From: Spirodela intermedia
Lineage: Eukaryota > Streptophyta > Magnoliopsida > Alismatales > Araceae
Assembly: GCA_902729315.2 (NCBI GenBank)
Contig: LR746273.1
Location: 5,802,001-5,866,000 of the forward strand
Reading direction: 5' to 3'
DNA length: 64,000 nt
Part shown: positions 38,701 through 49,033 of the stretch, piece after piece
How positions within the stretch are numbered: position 1 is the first letter of the stretch
How the letters are laid out: every line of letters begins with the position of its first letter
Made by a program: the position numbers and the translations under genes
The notes under the pieces: generated by a model
The model's input: the letters and a program-made list of their open reading frames with translations, nothing else
What the model was told of the DNA's origin: nothing
The model's database searches: none

Positions 38701-41700
38701 TTAGGCATAAGTTGGCCAACTATGTGAAGCTTTGACTCTGTAGTCTTTAACAAACTAACAATCCTTGTATTTCTCTCCCCTGTAGCATAAAAAAGAAGGA
38801 AATACATTTTTCACCATCTTATTGACTTGGGTTACTAATATTTTTCAGTTTTTTAAGAAAATGAGGATGAACTGAGTTGGAGCATCCTTCACGTTACTAT
38901 TAGCAGATTTCGATTTGGACATTAGGAAAGTATATTGTCGTATTACTCAATTTTATTCCCTTCTATGAACTCACTCAGGCCTTCCCTGTTTGGACCAGAA
39001 TCAAGATACAGTGGGACAAATGTCTCTTGTAGGTATGTCTTCTGAAAGGGTCTTGGTTAGCTGTGTATAGTCATGGTCGAGTAATGTAGCTTGTGTATAA
39101 ATTTTTATTGATTGACAGAGGCTGCCTCCTTTGGATTAGAACCGTTACCCGGTGAGACATGGAAGTGTCATTTGTGGTGGAAATTCCGAGGCTTATGCTT
39201 AGTGGTGGGAATTCCGAGTGGTTTGTGCTTAGTTCTGGGAATTCCGGGTATCGTTAGTCATGCATTACATTCTTAGAAACCTTATACTCCTATGGTACAA
39301 GGTACCTGATATTTTAGAGTTCATAAAGTCGCAAAAGCTAGTACGTTTAGGAACTTTGAGGTCTTGGTGTCAGATTATTTCACTCTCTATTTATTACGAT
39401 CATTTATTCTTGCCCCCTATGAGTATCTTCCAGATCACTATCCAGTGACATTTGTTTATATTCTCGAATGTTGCTGGTTTTTCTTTATGAAAACCTTTTT
39501 TTTCATATGCTGTAAGAGATTATGTTCAAAAGTTACAGAGATAATTGTTGCTTCTGCAGCTTGGACTTGGGAAACCATGACTTCGTCATTTCAGAGTGTG
39601 TGACTGTCTGGATATGCTTTCCTTATTATGCATGACATAGAATCAATTATCCTTATGCATCTGATTATGTCTTACTGGCACTTTTGCCTGTTGGTATCTG
39701 CTTGATTTCCTCCAAAAGAGAGGGGAATGATCTGACCATCACTCTCTAGTTGCATGTTCTTAAGTTAGCCATAAATTGTCCCTCTCTTCCTGTCAGCTGG
39801 CTTCATAGAACTTTTGGCAAACCTTCTAGTATAAAGTTGCAAGGTACGTGATAGGTGGTTCCACAATGTAGAGGGTGGACATCAGGTCGGCAAACGGTCA
39901 TAAAACTCGTGAAATCTTTGGATCCTTGACTTGATCTAAACTGCCCATAGGTACATAGAATAAATCTTATGGTTGATTTATCTGATTAGATCTTGTCATC
40001 TCTTTGCCAAACATGAGTTTTCTTTTGTGAATAGTGTTTTGTGATACGATGTATGCATAGGATGCTTGCAATTTCATACTTCCTTATTATTGATGCAGAA
40101 ACCGTCTCCAGGAAAGGATGTGTACCAGTTGTTCGCTGAGAAAGTCAGAGACAATAAGAAACTTGAATCCAGATGGGCTGTTTTGCAAGAGACAAGGGTT
40201 GAATATTTTAGGGGAAAGGATTTTGTTGCATTTATGGCCAACCATCCAGAAATAAAAGAGATTCTAGAGTCTGACAAGGAGTTAGATGTAGAAGATGTTG
40301 TGAATATACTGCTTAGAAAGAATCTTTTGGTACGATGTGACCGTGTCACAAAAACTGTTCGTCCTGGGAAGAAAAAATTGTCATCCTGGCCAGCACACTT
40401 GGAGATCTATCGGGTAAGTTTTTCTGTTGGTTTAGGGCATTTCATTCTTATTCCATTGTCATTTTCTTCTATTAAACGGTTTACTTTTCAGAAATGAAAA
40501 TCGATTATCTTACTGTTCTTGATTTCATTAAAAACAAGTTTTTGTGAGAACTTTGACCTTGCAAAGTTCCTTCTCAGACAACATGTTGGTAATCTAAATT
40601 AAAGAGTATTGCCTTTCACTTTTGTGTTATGCTTTTGTAGATTGATGTATACGGTCGCCGTTCAAATGAATTTATGGCGTCTGTACTTTTCTCCTGAACA
40701 TTGTCAAAATAGATATTTAGTTCTTCGAATTCTATGCGTTCTGGTGTTGAATCACACTATGAAATTCTTAGACAAATTCGATGGTAACTAATTGCTAGAA
40801 GAAAATAGAAGTTAATAATGGAATGAGAACAGAAGGGATACAAGGTGTATTATAACCAAAACATTCAACTAGTGACAGAGTTCTCTCGAGAAAAAAAAAA
40901 GGCCACTTATTTATACTTACGAGTCCTCCTAATGGATGAGAGAAAATAAAATCAAGTTTTGGAAGGAGCATGTGGATAAAAGATTATTTGGCTTTCTTTT
41001 ATGATAGATCCTTCTTGACAACTATACTGCAGTATATAAAGCTCTGTAAAGATCTCAGAAGTGAGTGGTGATGATGCTGTACTTCGAGAATGTAATTGGG
41101 TAAACTGGGGATGTACTTAGAGGAGTACGTTCCTAACTTTATTCAAGCAAAAGTTGATCGGTTGCACTTTATTGAAACAACTATGTTTGGTGTCAATATT
41201 GGTGAATATCTTACAGATTGAGCAGACTCAAGTTGGGGGATACCATATCAACTTTGCCATCCGTCTTCATTGGATCCTCAATTCTTTGCGGAGGTCCACC
41301 AAAACTTCTGATGTTCATATGCCTTTAATTTGAAATGACACAATATTCTTTGCTGAAGAAAGCAAAGAATGAATTTCTTACATCTGAATTTTTTTATAAT
41401 GGGGATTATAGTCATTTTCTCTAACACAAGGTTGTAGGTTGTTAACCTTGTCTTCTAGTATTTAGTTTAAACTAGATGTGTTGACAAATGTTGATGGGCT
41501 ATTTATCCTTTCTTTGAAGTTCTTGATACATACTGTGACTTTTTTTCCCTGATTTTATTTTGAAGTAGATGTGTTTACGTATTTCAATTAGTTGTCAAAT
41601 TTTTTTCTATATCTGGGGAAGTCGTTGACACTTCTGTTGACTCTTTATGCTCTGATCTCTCTTTTGAACGGAATGTTTTGGCAAATATTAGTGGATTGCT

Positions 41701-44700
41701 GAAATCTTTCCTAAGTTGTCAACACTAGGGCAACTCTTTGATTCGAGACTGAATTTGCACGTACAATGCCTTATTTTTCTCATGACTTGGTTTATAATTT
41801 TCAGGGCTGAACTTACCTCATTGGTTTCTTTGTTTTAACATTTGGCATGCTTAAACGTGTGTTCATGGCTGAAAGCATATATACGTTATAAAATGAACCA
41901 GCTAGTGTAAAAATTGCACTTTTTGGTACCATGAAAATCAACTCGTTATGTTAACAGAGTTTTTTGTTGTTTCGCCAAAGTGTTGATGAACTTGCTAAAT
42001 TTTTGAGCTGTGGTTTTACTTGGCTTCCTTTTGAATATCTGGGAGTTCTTTAATTGATCGGTGTCATCAGATCCCAGGATTGGAATGATATAGTTGCCAG
42101 GTTTGACTGGAGGTAAGAAAAAAGATGCAAAAGCTAGAGTCCTATTGGCATGAGAGGGATGGATACTATCCTATCAGTGTTGTCCAACATGAATGTCATT
42201 AAGATTCTGAAGGTAGTGGGAAAAAAGTACTAGCTGCTGTCAAGTATTCTTTCTTTGGGAATGGTGAAGGATTGATCAAGAAGAGGCTATGTTAAAATGG
42301 GACAATGTGCGCAACTTTAAAGTTTCAAGAAAGTTTAATACTCATTCTGTTGAAGTGGCTATAAAGAATAAGGGCAGAAGTTACCTTGCTGTGGGTTGAG
42401 ATTTTTTGAAGAATAAGGCAAATTCTACTTTTGTTAGACAAACTGTGAATAAGTGAGCCTTTTAAATCAACAATTACAATGCTTTTATTTACTGTCTTCC
42501 TACAGAAAAGGCTGGTGAACAGTGAACGTAACATTATTGTGGGGTGAGGGAGTGAGGGAGGGACAGTCGTTACTGCTTAGAAGAACCTCACATGAGCCGA
42601 AATGGAAGATTTCGCCATGCTTGGATGTTTTGTAGAACAGATTCATCCAATTGTAGGTAATGGAAGATGTTTACGGGGAAGTAGCATAAGATGGAGTATG
42701 CTGGATATAGTAGATATCAGGCTAATTTGGGAACCATAGAAAGTACATGAGTTCTTTCTAAAGTGCTTCGTTAGAGATTTCTGAGAACTGATGGAATCAG
42801 AATATTTAAATGATGATGCATCGTTTTGAGTTGCAGGAATTCGCTTAAATTCGTCATGGTAATCTTCATTTCATTGCTATGCAGGATCAAGTTTTCTCTG
42901 AAAATGATGCGTTTTTTGCGTGGACATTTATGAAAAGACGAACGCTATGGCAGACAATTCTTTCATTCCTTTGGCCTCTTGTGGCAGTGGCAATGTGCTT
43001 GTTTCCTGTGTACCCTTACCACTGTAAACTCCTAGTGCTGTACTCGTGTGCTGGAGCTCTGCTATTTATAGTGAACCTGCTTTTAGGTAAATCACATTTG
43101 GATTATTGTTCTATTTGGCAGTCATGCATTCCGTCTGATGTGAATTTATATCACCTGATGTAGAGTAATTGAAATTATTTCCACTTGATAATACGTCTTT
43201 ATCTTTCCTAGAAAAATATCTGCTTTATATGATTGTGTCTTTATAGACATATTACTGTATTCATGCTATTTAGTGACAGCTGCACCGATTATATCCCAGG
43301 AAATCACAAAATGAGCAGGGTTTCTGACTTAAGCTTGACCTGAACTGATTACGAATCTGGCCTGGTTCTTCAGGATAATTAGTTCTGATTTGGGTGGAGA
43401 TCAGCAGAATCAGCCAACTCATGGTCAGAACTCATGTTGCTTGATTGCATGGAGAAACATACTTGCGAATCATTGAACTCTAATTGGAGTCCGAGTTGCA
43501 GCATTTAGAGTTCATGTCTTTGAATTGAAAAAGGATGTTGCCATTAACCCAGAATGGAGAGGAAGACGAACATACTTGCTGGTTCTCACCACCTAGTTTG
43601 TCACTCTTTTTTCTTTTCCTTTCCACATTCTCTCTTCCAGAGTGTAGAAATGGAAATACTGTTTGGCAAAATCAGTCAGGGAGGGTTTAGATTTTACATG
43701 GGTTTAAATAATGGAAATCTGTCGATCTGACTCTTACGAGTTATGCAAGTTGGACCAAATATGCCTGATATGACTGTTTTTGTGGTTTCCTAGTCAGACA
43801 CTATTGGGAGTCACGCAACCTTTCACGTATTCCTTTACCACTTTTCCAGTACATTTTATATTTCAGACAGTGTGGATCTCAATTTTTTGATGCCTGTTTC
43901 CCTCTTCTCTGTCAGAAATATTTGAGTAGACATTAACAGTAAACTAGCAGGGACCTGTTTGGCCTTTCTGAGCAAAGTTATGCATTTAACCGCAAGGAAG
44001 TTGACGTCATTGAGTATAAGCTTCGCAATTTTTTAGTCCGTGGTGCCTTCTCTTCCAAATCCAGCATTCTGTGTTCTTATAATTCTTTTCAATCGCAGTG
44101 TGTTGCCAGCATGTGTTGTGGTAACTATTGACCAATGATAAATAGACATTTCAGACATAGAAACTCACGTTTGTCCAATGACATGCACGAAAGTTTTGAA
44201 TTGTTGTGACTCTGTCCATTGTGGAATAGAATTGGCATGAATCAGGTTTGAACGGGTTGTCTTATCTAGACACCGGGCAGATTGCATATCAAAGAAGATC
44301 ATAGATAATAGGACAAGTATAGAAGGATACTCTTTAATAGATTTAGAGCTGTGCATTACGTTCACTTGCTTCTATAGACGACCCATTGTGGAATGAATCG
44401 TAATCTGTCAATGGATTACATTGTTTACTACACATAGTTCGTTCTAAGTGAGGAGGTATGATTACTAGGGATGGTCATGCTTTTAAGCATGTTCTTGGCA
44501 CATGGTTACTACATGTGCCACTTGTTGTGTTTGTTGATACTCTAATCCTTGCTGCTATGACAAATAAGATTATCTTTTGGATAAATATGTTTATGTTGTC
44601 TGCTTCAATGTTAAGTGATTTATCCCGTTGGATGAATTTCATCTATGTATACAATCTCAGCTGCCATTTTCAGGATATTTTTCAAAATAAAATATTAGTG

Positions 44701-47005
44701 TTTGATTAGAAGTTACTGAAAGAAGTAATATCTTCGTTACAGATGAAGTATCAAATGACTATGAGAGCTCATTAAACTATTGTTCTTGGAGATAATATTT
44801 ATTTTCCCTATGATTCCCGTTCATTCATTTTTATGTGAAAATTGATCTCTGTGCAGTTAACAAATCGTGATTTCACCAGCAGTAGACTTCTCAGGAACTC
44901 CTCCACTGACTGGTCATTTAAACACACTTCAGAGCTTTTCTATGGTGCAGTAGTTTGCATAGATTCAGTTCATGATCCGAAAATTTTCCGCTGCATCTTT
45001 CTAAACCCTCTTCAAATCCTTGGGCAGAAGATTTCTTAACATAACCATGATTGTAATCAGTTTATCCCATCAATCTGGTTAAGGTTACGTGAGCTATCAA
45101 GCTCTACTATTGATAACTGTGTTCTAGTGGTCTAATCTGGCAGAGTCTGATGAACACCAAGAAAAACAATACGTAACGGCTCCTCCTTTGGATATGTTTC
45201 TTGAACAGCGGCACAAACCCTTGGAGAATATACGAAGGGAAAAACTCTTATCATATTCACATCATAGATGATTGTTATATACGAGCACCTGGGCCACAAA
45301 GCAAGGAACCTACCTACCTAACAACTAGGAAACCGAAAGTTTAGCGCTGAACTCCTAAATATACATTCTTTTCTACATCATCATGAGTGTAATCATCTTA
45401 TCCCATCAATCGCGGGTTCAGATCACATTTACTATCAAGCTCTACTATTGAAAACTGTGTTATGATGGTCTAATCTTGCAGAATCTCATAAGCACCGAGA
45501 AAAACAATCCGTAACTGTTCTTCCTTTAGATCTGTTCTGATGATTTAGATGCCCAATGCGTGTGTTTTCTTCAATAAAAACCAAATAATTCGCCATTCAC
45601 ATGGCCTATTCTGGCAAAAATTTAGTGTAAAAGAGCAACCTTCTGTGTTGTTACGCACAATTCTCCATTTTCTCTCACAAAAGCTATAAACCCAATGGTC
45701 AAATTTATTTATGAACTCTTCTAGCAGATTACTGTCTTGTACTAGGTTGGAAATCTTCCCTGTGGTCCGTGGTTTCTACAAGCGGCCCAGGCTTAGCCTT
45801 ATGATCATATGTCCTTTATTTTTCAGTAAGGGCGATGGTGTTTGGCGCCTTATGGATAACTCTCGGGAAGCGTGTGTGGATTTTCCCCAACATAAATGCG
45901 GAAGAAACTACCTTCGGAGAGCTGATACGGTTTTGGCCCAAGAAAGATGAAGGAGAACCGCCCAAGTGGACATCAAGGTTATTCTATGCTGCCGTAGTCT
46001 TGCTGGTCATCTTCCTTCTGAGGCAGCATGCTCCTGATGAAGCGGCCAGAGCCAGGTAACTTCACAGCCCCTTTCTTTTCCAAATACAGGCAGTTTAGAT
46101 AAGCATGATTTGTTCCTGATCAAGGGGGCACCAGCTTATAAATTATCCATTTATAGTCCAAAGTGTACATCACATAATCTTCATCTCCCTCCCCGTTGCA
46201 TGCTCTTATCTACATTCTTGTTTCCTTTTTCCCTGATGCCCACAAAGAAGCAGGGTCTCGATCAGATATCGCTCATCAGAGAGAGTGGGATCTGCCCCAC
46301 TTCACTTTATTTTTTGGATGTTCATTTCTTCTGGAGTATTCATTTTTATACACTTACCTAATAAAGTAAATGATATATTTTGCATAAATTGTTGAATCTC
46401 TTTCATCAGGGTGTGAGACATTTGTTAAGATGTTCTTGTTCAGTGGCATCACTTCCTGTAATTATGATATCATCAACATATACCACAAGTATAGCAACTC
46501 CCCCTGATGAAGAATGTTTAAAAAATTAAGTATGATCTGCATTGCTAAGACAATAATCTAATTGCCGCATGACTGCATACTGCGGTGATCAACATACTCC
46601 AAGCATGCAACAATTAGATTATTGTCCTTGCAATGCTGATCATACTTTATTTTTTAAAACATTCTTCATCAGGGGGAGTTACTAGGTATTGAAGCAGATT
46701 CAATAAAAGCTGGTTTTGAGTTCTTCCCCAATTTTATTTATGAGATTCATGTTCCTTCTAGGTACCAAAAACGGGTATCAAACATCATCGACGACATGCT
46801 CGAGTGGTCTCCGAAGTTGGCGCTCTCCGGCATGAGGGACACGAAACAGACCGACGCCAATCAAACAGAGTCGGATCAGCCTTCTGACGGCGCCAAACCG
46901 ACGACAATGGGTGAGGCAGCGAGTAATGAGGATCTGGAGCCTAACACTGGTGGAGCCACAGAAGATCTTGGTGGGACAGAGAGAGAATATGATGCTGGTC
47001 AGTAA
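35778..47005 (+). CDS. SEC62: ER translocation protein SEC62
   Basis: Membrane subunit of the Sec62/Sec63 complex that helps the Sec61 channel import proteins post-translationally into the endoplasmic reticulum. Exons are 35778-35864, 40099-40413, 42885-43086, 45827-46055 and 46762-47005; phases close to give 358 residues. The N-terminal cytosolic part is basic (KSGAEKKRIRRGA), followed by the Sec62 domain (FAEKVRDNKKLESRWAVLQE, VEYFRGKDFVAFM, LVRCDRVTKTVRPGKKK). Hydrophobic helices lie at about residues 155-175, 180-215 and 253-267, as expected for plant Sec62, which has one more than yeast. The C-terminal tail (RVSNIIDDMLEWSPKLALSG and an acidic, polar end) is cytosolic. Introns are large (4.2, 2.5, 2.7 and 0.7 kb) and hold the repeats and transposon fragments listed here. 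The last exon could be extended if GTCAGT at 46998 were used as a donor, but the in-frame TAA at 47003-47005 is the simpler end. Confidence 0.95.
39172..39255. repeat. Three-copy short tandem repeat in SEC62 intron 1
   Basis: Three imperfect direct copies of a unit of about 30 nt, each built around GGGAATTCCGAG or a close variant followed by TTATGCTTAG or TTTGTGCTTAG. Confidence 0.75.
45043..45537. repeat. Direct duplication of about 160 nt in SEC62 intron 3
   Basis: The segment 45043-45201 recurs at about 45379-45537 with clear but imperfect identity. Shared blocks include TTATCCCATCAATC, ATCAAGCTCTACTATTGA, AACTGTGTT, GGTCTAATCT and GAAAAACAAT, in the same order. The copies are about 336 nt apart. 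The source element was not recognised. Confidence 0.85.
46430..46684 (-). mobile_element. Ty1/copia reverse transcriptase fragment with foldback
   Basis: Minus-strand translation of about 46430-46540 reads as a copia reverse transcriptase piece: ADHT, then FFKHSSSGGVAILVVYVDD with the catalytic YVDD at 46480-46469, then IIITGSDATEQEHLNKCL. It is cut off on both sides and interrupted by stops. Segment 46611-46684 on the plus strand is a second, inverted copy of the piece just before YVDD (CNADHTLFFK). It pairs with 46492-46564 over about 73 nt at roughly 90 percent identity by eye, around a 46 nt loop. The whole lies in SEC62 intron 4. No LTRs were found, so this is a rearranged relic. Confidence 0.8.
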
Positions 47006-47039
47006 CAAAACTTTCCCTCCTGTTTTTGTGATCACTGAT

Positions 47040-47520
47040 TATATTACTCGAATATAAATCTCATATTTTCCCCCTCCCCGAAAATAAAAGCGGCTCTCAC
47101 CGACCGACCCCTCGAGAATTCCAGTAGATTGAATTTAGTCCCACTTAACCTTTTTCATTACCTGCCACAGAAGAAAAAAAAAGAAGAGGCGTGGCTGGGA
47201 ATGATCTCAATGAAAAATCTGCCTGTGTTTTTCTAGTTCAGTTTTTTTTTTTCCTCTTTTAGCAGTTTCCATTTGAGTGAAGCCACTATTTTTACACTTG
47301 ATTTAATTGTCTAATCCTGTAAATCTGGTATTTTGTCCCCCCATCCCCGGAATCAGTGCACCTAACCTTCTCCATATCTGGAAACAGAGAGAGGGTAGCA
47401 CAGGATGGTCTCCATGGAAAATCTAAGGGTGTTCTTAGTCCTGTTTCCCTCTTTTAATAGTTGGGGTGCCCTCCACTTGGATGAACCCTCCATTACCAGC
47501 AGGGGAGACGGTGCCTGTGA
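47040..47520. repeat. Diverged two-copy duplication downstream of SEC62
   Basis: Segment about 47040-47290 matches about 47300-47520 in the order of short blocks: a T-rich then C-rich run, ACTTAACC or ACCTAACC, a GA-rich run, ATGATCTCAATGAAAAATCT against ATGGTCTCCATGGAAAATCT, then CCTCTTTTA and a Ser/Gly-like block CACTTGGATGA or CATTTGAGTGA. Identity is modest, so this is an old duplication. Confidence 0.55.
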
Positions 47521-47576
47521 GCTTAATGAGCCTTGGGGTTGACCTGGTGTGATCTTCCTTCTTTTTCCCAAATCTG

Positions 47577-48165
47577 GGCTTTGAAGTCAAGAACAGGAAT
47601 AAACACAGGGTCAGGTGATCGTCTAGATTTTTCACATATTTGGACTTCGCTGGGATCCAATCCATTGCTGATTCTCTAGATTTCTTTTGTTTTTTTCTTT
47701 TTTCTAAACTTACTCTGGGTTTAAGGGCTTGAAGTCAAGAACTGGGATAAAAACAGGGTCAACTTATCATTTGGTCTCCGCTGGGGTCCAATCCAGTGCT
47801 GGTCTTCTAAATTTTTCTAAATTTACTATGGGTTTTTAAGGGTTGGGCGTTGAAGTCAAGAACAGGGATAAAAACAGGGTCAACTTATCTTCTAGATTTT
47901 TCCAAAATTTGGTCTTCGCTGGGTTCAATCCATTTCTGGCCTTCTAGATTTCTTTTTCTAAACTCTCTGGATTTAAGGGTTGGGCGTTGAAGTCACGAAC
48001 AGGAATAAAAATAGAGTCAACTTATCTTCTAGATTTTTGCCAAATTTGGTATGGGTTGGGCGTTGAAGTCAAGAACAGAAAGAAAGATAGGGTCAACTTA
48101 TCTTCTAATTTTTTGCCAAATTTGGTCTTCGCTGGGGTCTAATCCATTCCTGGCCTTCTAGAATT
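47577..48165. repeat. Five-copy minisatellite downstream of SEC62
   Basis: Five direct imperfect copies begin at about 47577, 47727, 47841, 47978 and 48055. Each opens with TTGAAGTCAAGAACAGG or a close variant and continues with ATAAAAACAGGGTCAACTTA. Most then have a TTTGGTCTTCGCTGGGGTC block and CAATCCATT. Copy lengths are about 150, 114, 137, 77 and 110 nt; copy 4 lacks the distal half. Confidence 0.9.
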
Positions 48166-48390
48166 TTTTTATTTTTTATTTTTCCAAAACTTACGCATCT
48201 TTTGATGCCAGTGGAAACACAAGCATTCGTAAAAATCGTGCCTCTCAAGGCAGTGAGCAGCGTTCTGTTCATCAAAAGATGACGTCTGTGAAGGTTACAT
48301 GGTGTTTATTAAAGATTGCATCTTTCTGAGTGGCTTCAGAATTCCGATCCTGAATTGATTCATTTTTTCCTATAATTGGGAACAAAAATG

Positions 48391-48395
<5 letters not shown>

Positions 48396-48448
<53 letters not shown>
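48396..48448. repeat. (CT)n microsatellite
   Basis: Pure CT tract of about 26 units. Confidence 0.97.
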
Positions 48449-48452
<4 letters not shown>

Positions 48453-48905
48453 GGGTTTTGACCAGCCTGGCAAGTTCATGGGATTTCTAATGGGCCATCC
48501 AGGGCCCAGTAAACGTTGGAGGGGGCCAGCTGGGAGGGGCCAGGAGATTTTTTTCATGAGATAAAAAATAAAAAATAAAAGAACACTAGCACACTAGTTT
48601 TTGAAAATTAAATTCAAATAAAAATATTTACATTCTTAAATGAGTCGGATGAGGACTTTGATGATATATATATATACATATAATATTAGTTATATATCTC
48701 TCTAAAATAGCATTTGATGGGGCTAGAGATGGGCCCATAGTTTCGGGCCGGGCCTCGTAAGAGAGGGCCCGGCCGAAGTAGCCCTGCCCGGCTGGTCGTC
48801 CAAATAATTATTTTTAAAAATATTAAATACTATGGTTAATTTTAATTCGTATCTTAATCCTTTGGATTAGGCCTGCCACCGTGAGATTGCACACCCTCTC
48901 ATGGT

Positions 48906-48946
48906 CACGTGCCTAAGCACGTGCGAAAATCACCGAGGGTATATAA
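48906..48946 (+). promoter_or_regulatory. Paired G-boxes and TATA box of the FRA10AC1 homologue
   Basis: Two perfect CACGTG G-boxes at 48906-48911 and 48918-48923 (12 nt apart, about one helical turn) are followed by TATATAA at 48940-48946. The TATA box is 88 nt upstream of the start codon. The arrangement is that of a compact plant core promoter. G-boxes are bound by bZIP and bHLH factors; which ones act here cannot be told. Confidence 0.6.
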
Positions 48947-49033
48947 CCTGCTCACCTCCCCACTGTTTTCGCAATCGCCGGGACATGAACGCTTCTTTCT
49001 GAAAAGTGGAAGGGGGGAGGGGGAGGGGAGGGG

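Larger units (their letters stand above)
47006..48905. other. Intergenic region between SEC62 and the FRA10AC1 homologue
   Basis: Contains the SEC62 3'UTR and then mostly locally duplicated sequence: a diverged two-copy duplication (47040-47520), a five-copy minisatellite (47577-48165) and a (CT)n tract (48396-48448). The stretch after 48560 is AT-rich and gives way to the promoter of the next gene. No coding sequence is recognised. Confidence 0.6.

Noticed and set aside
44458-44709. 83-codon hydrophobic frame
   Set aside because: It lies inside SEC62 intron 3, is T-rich and has no homology-like features.
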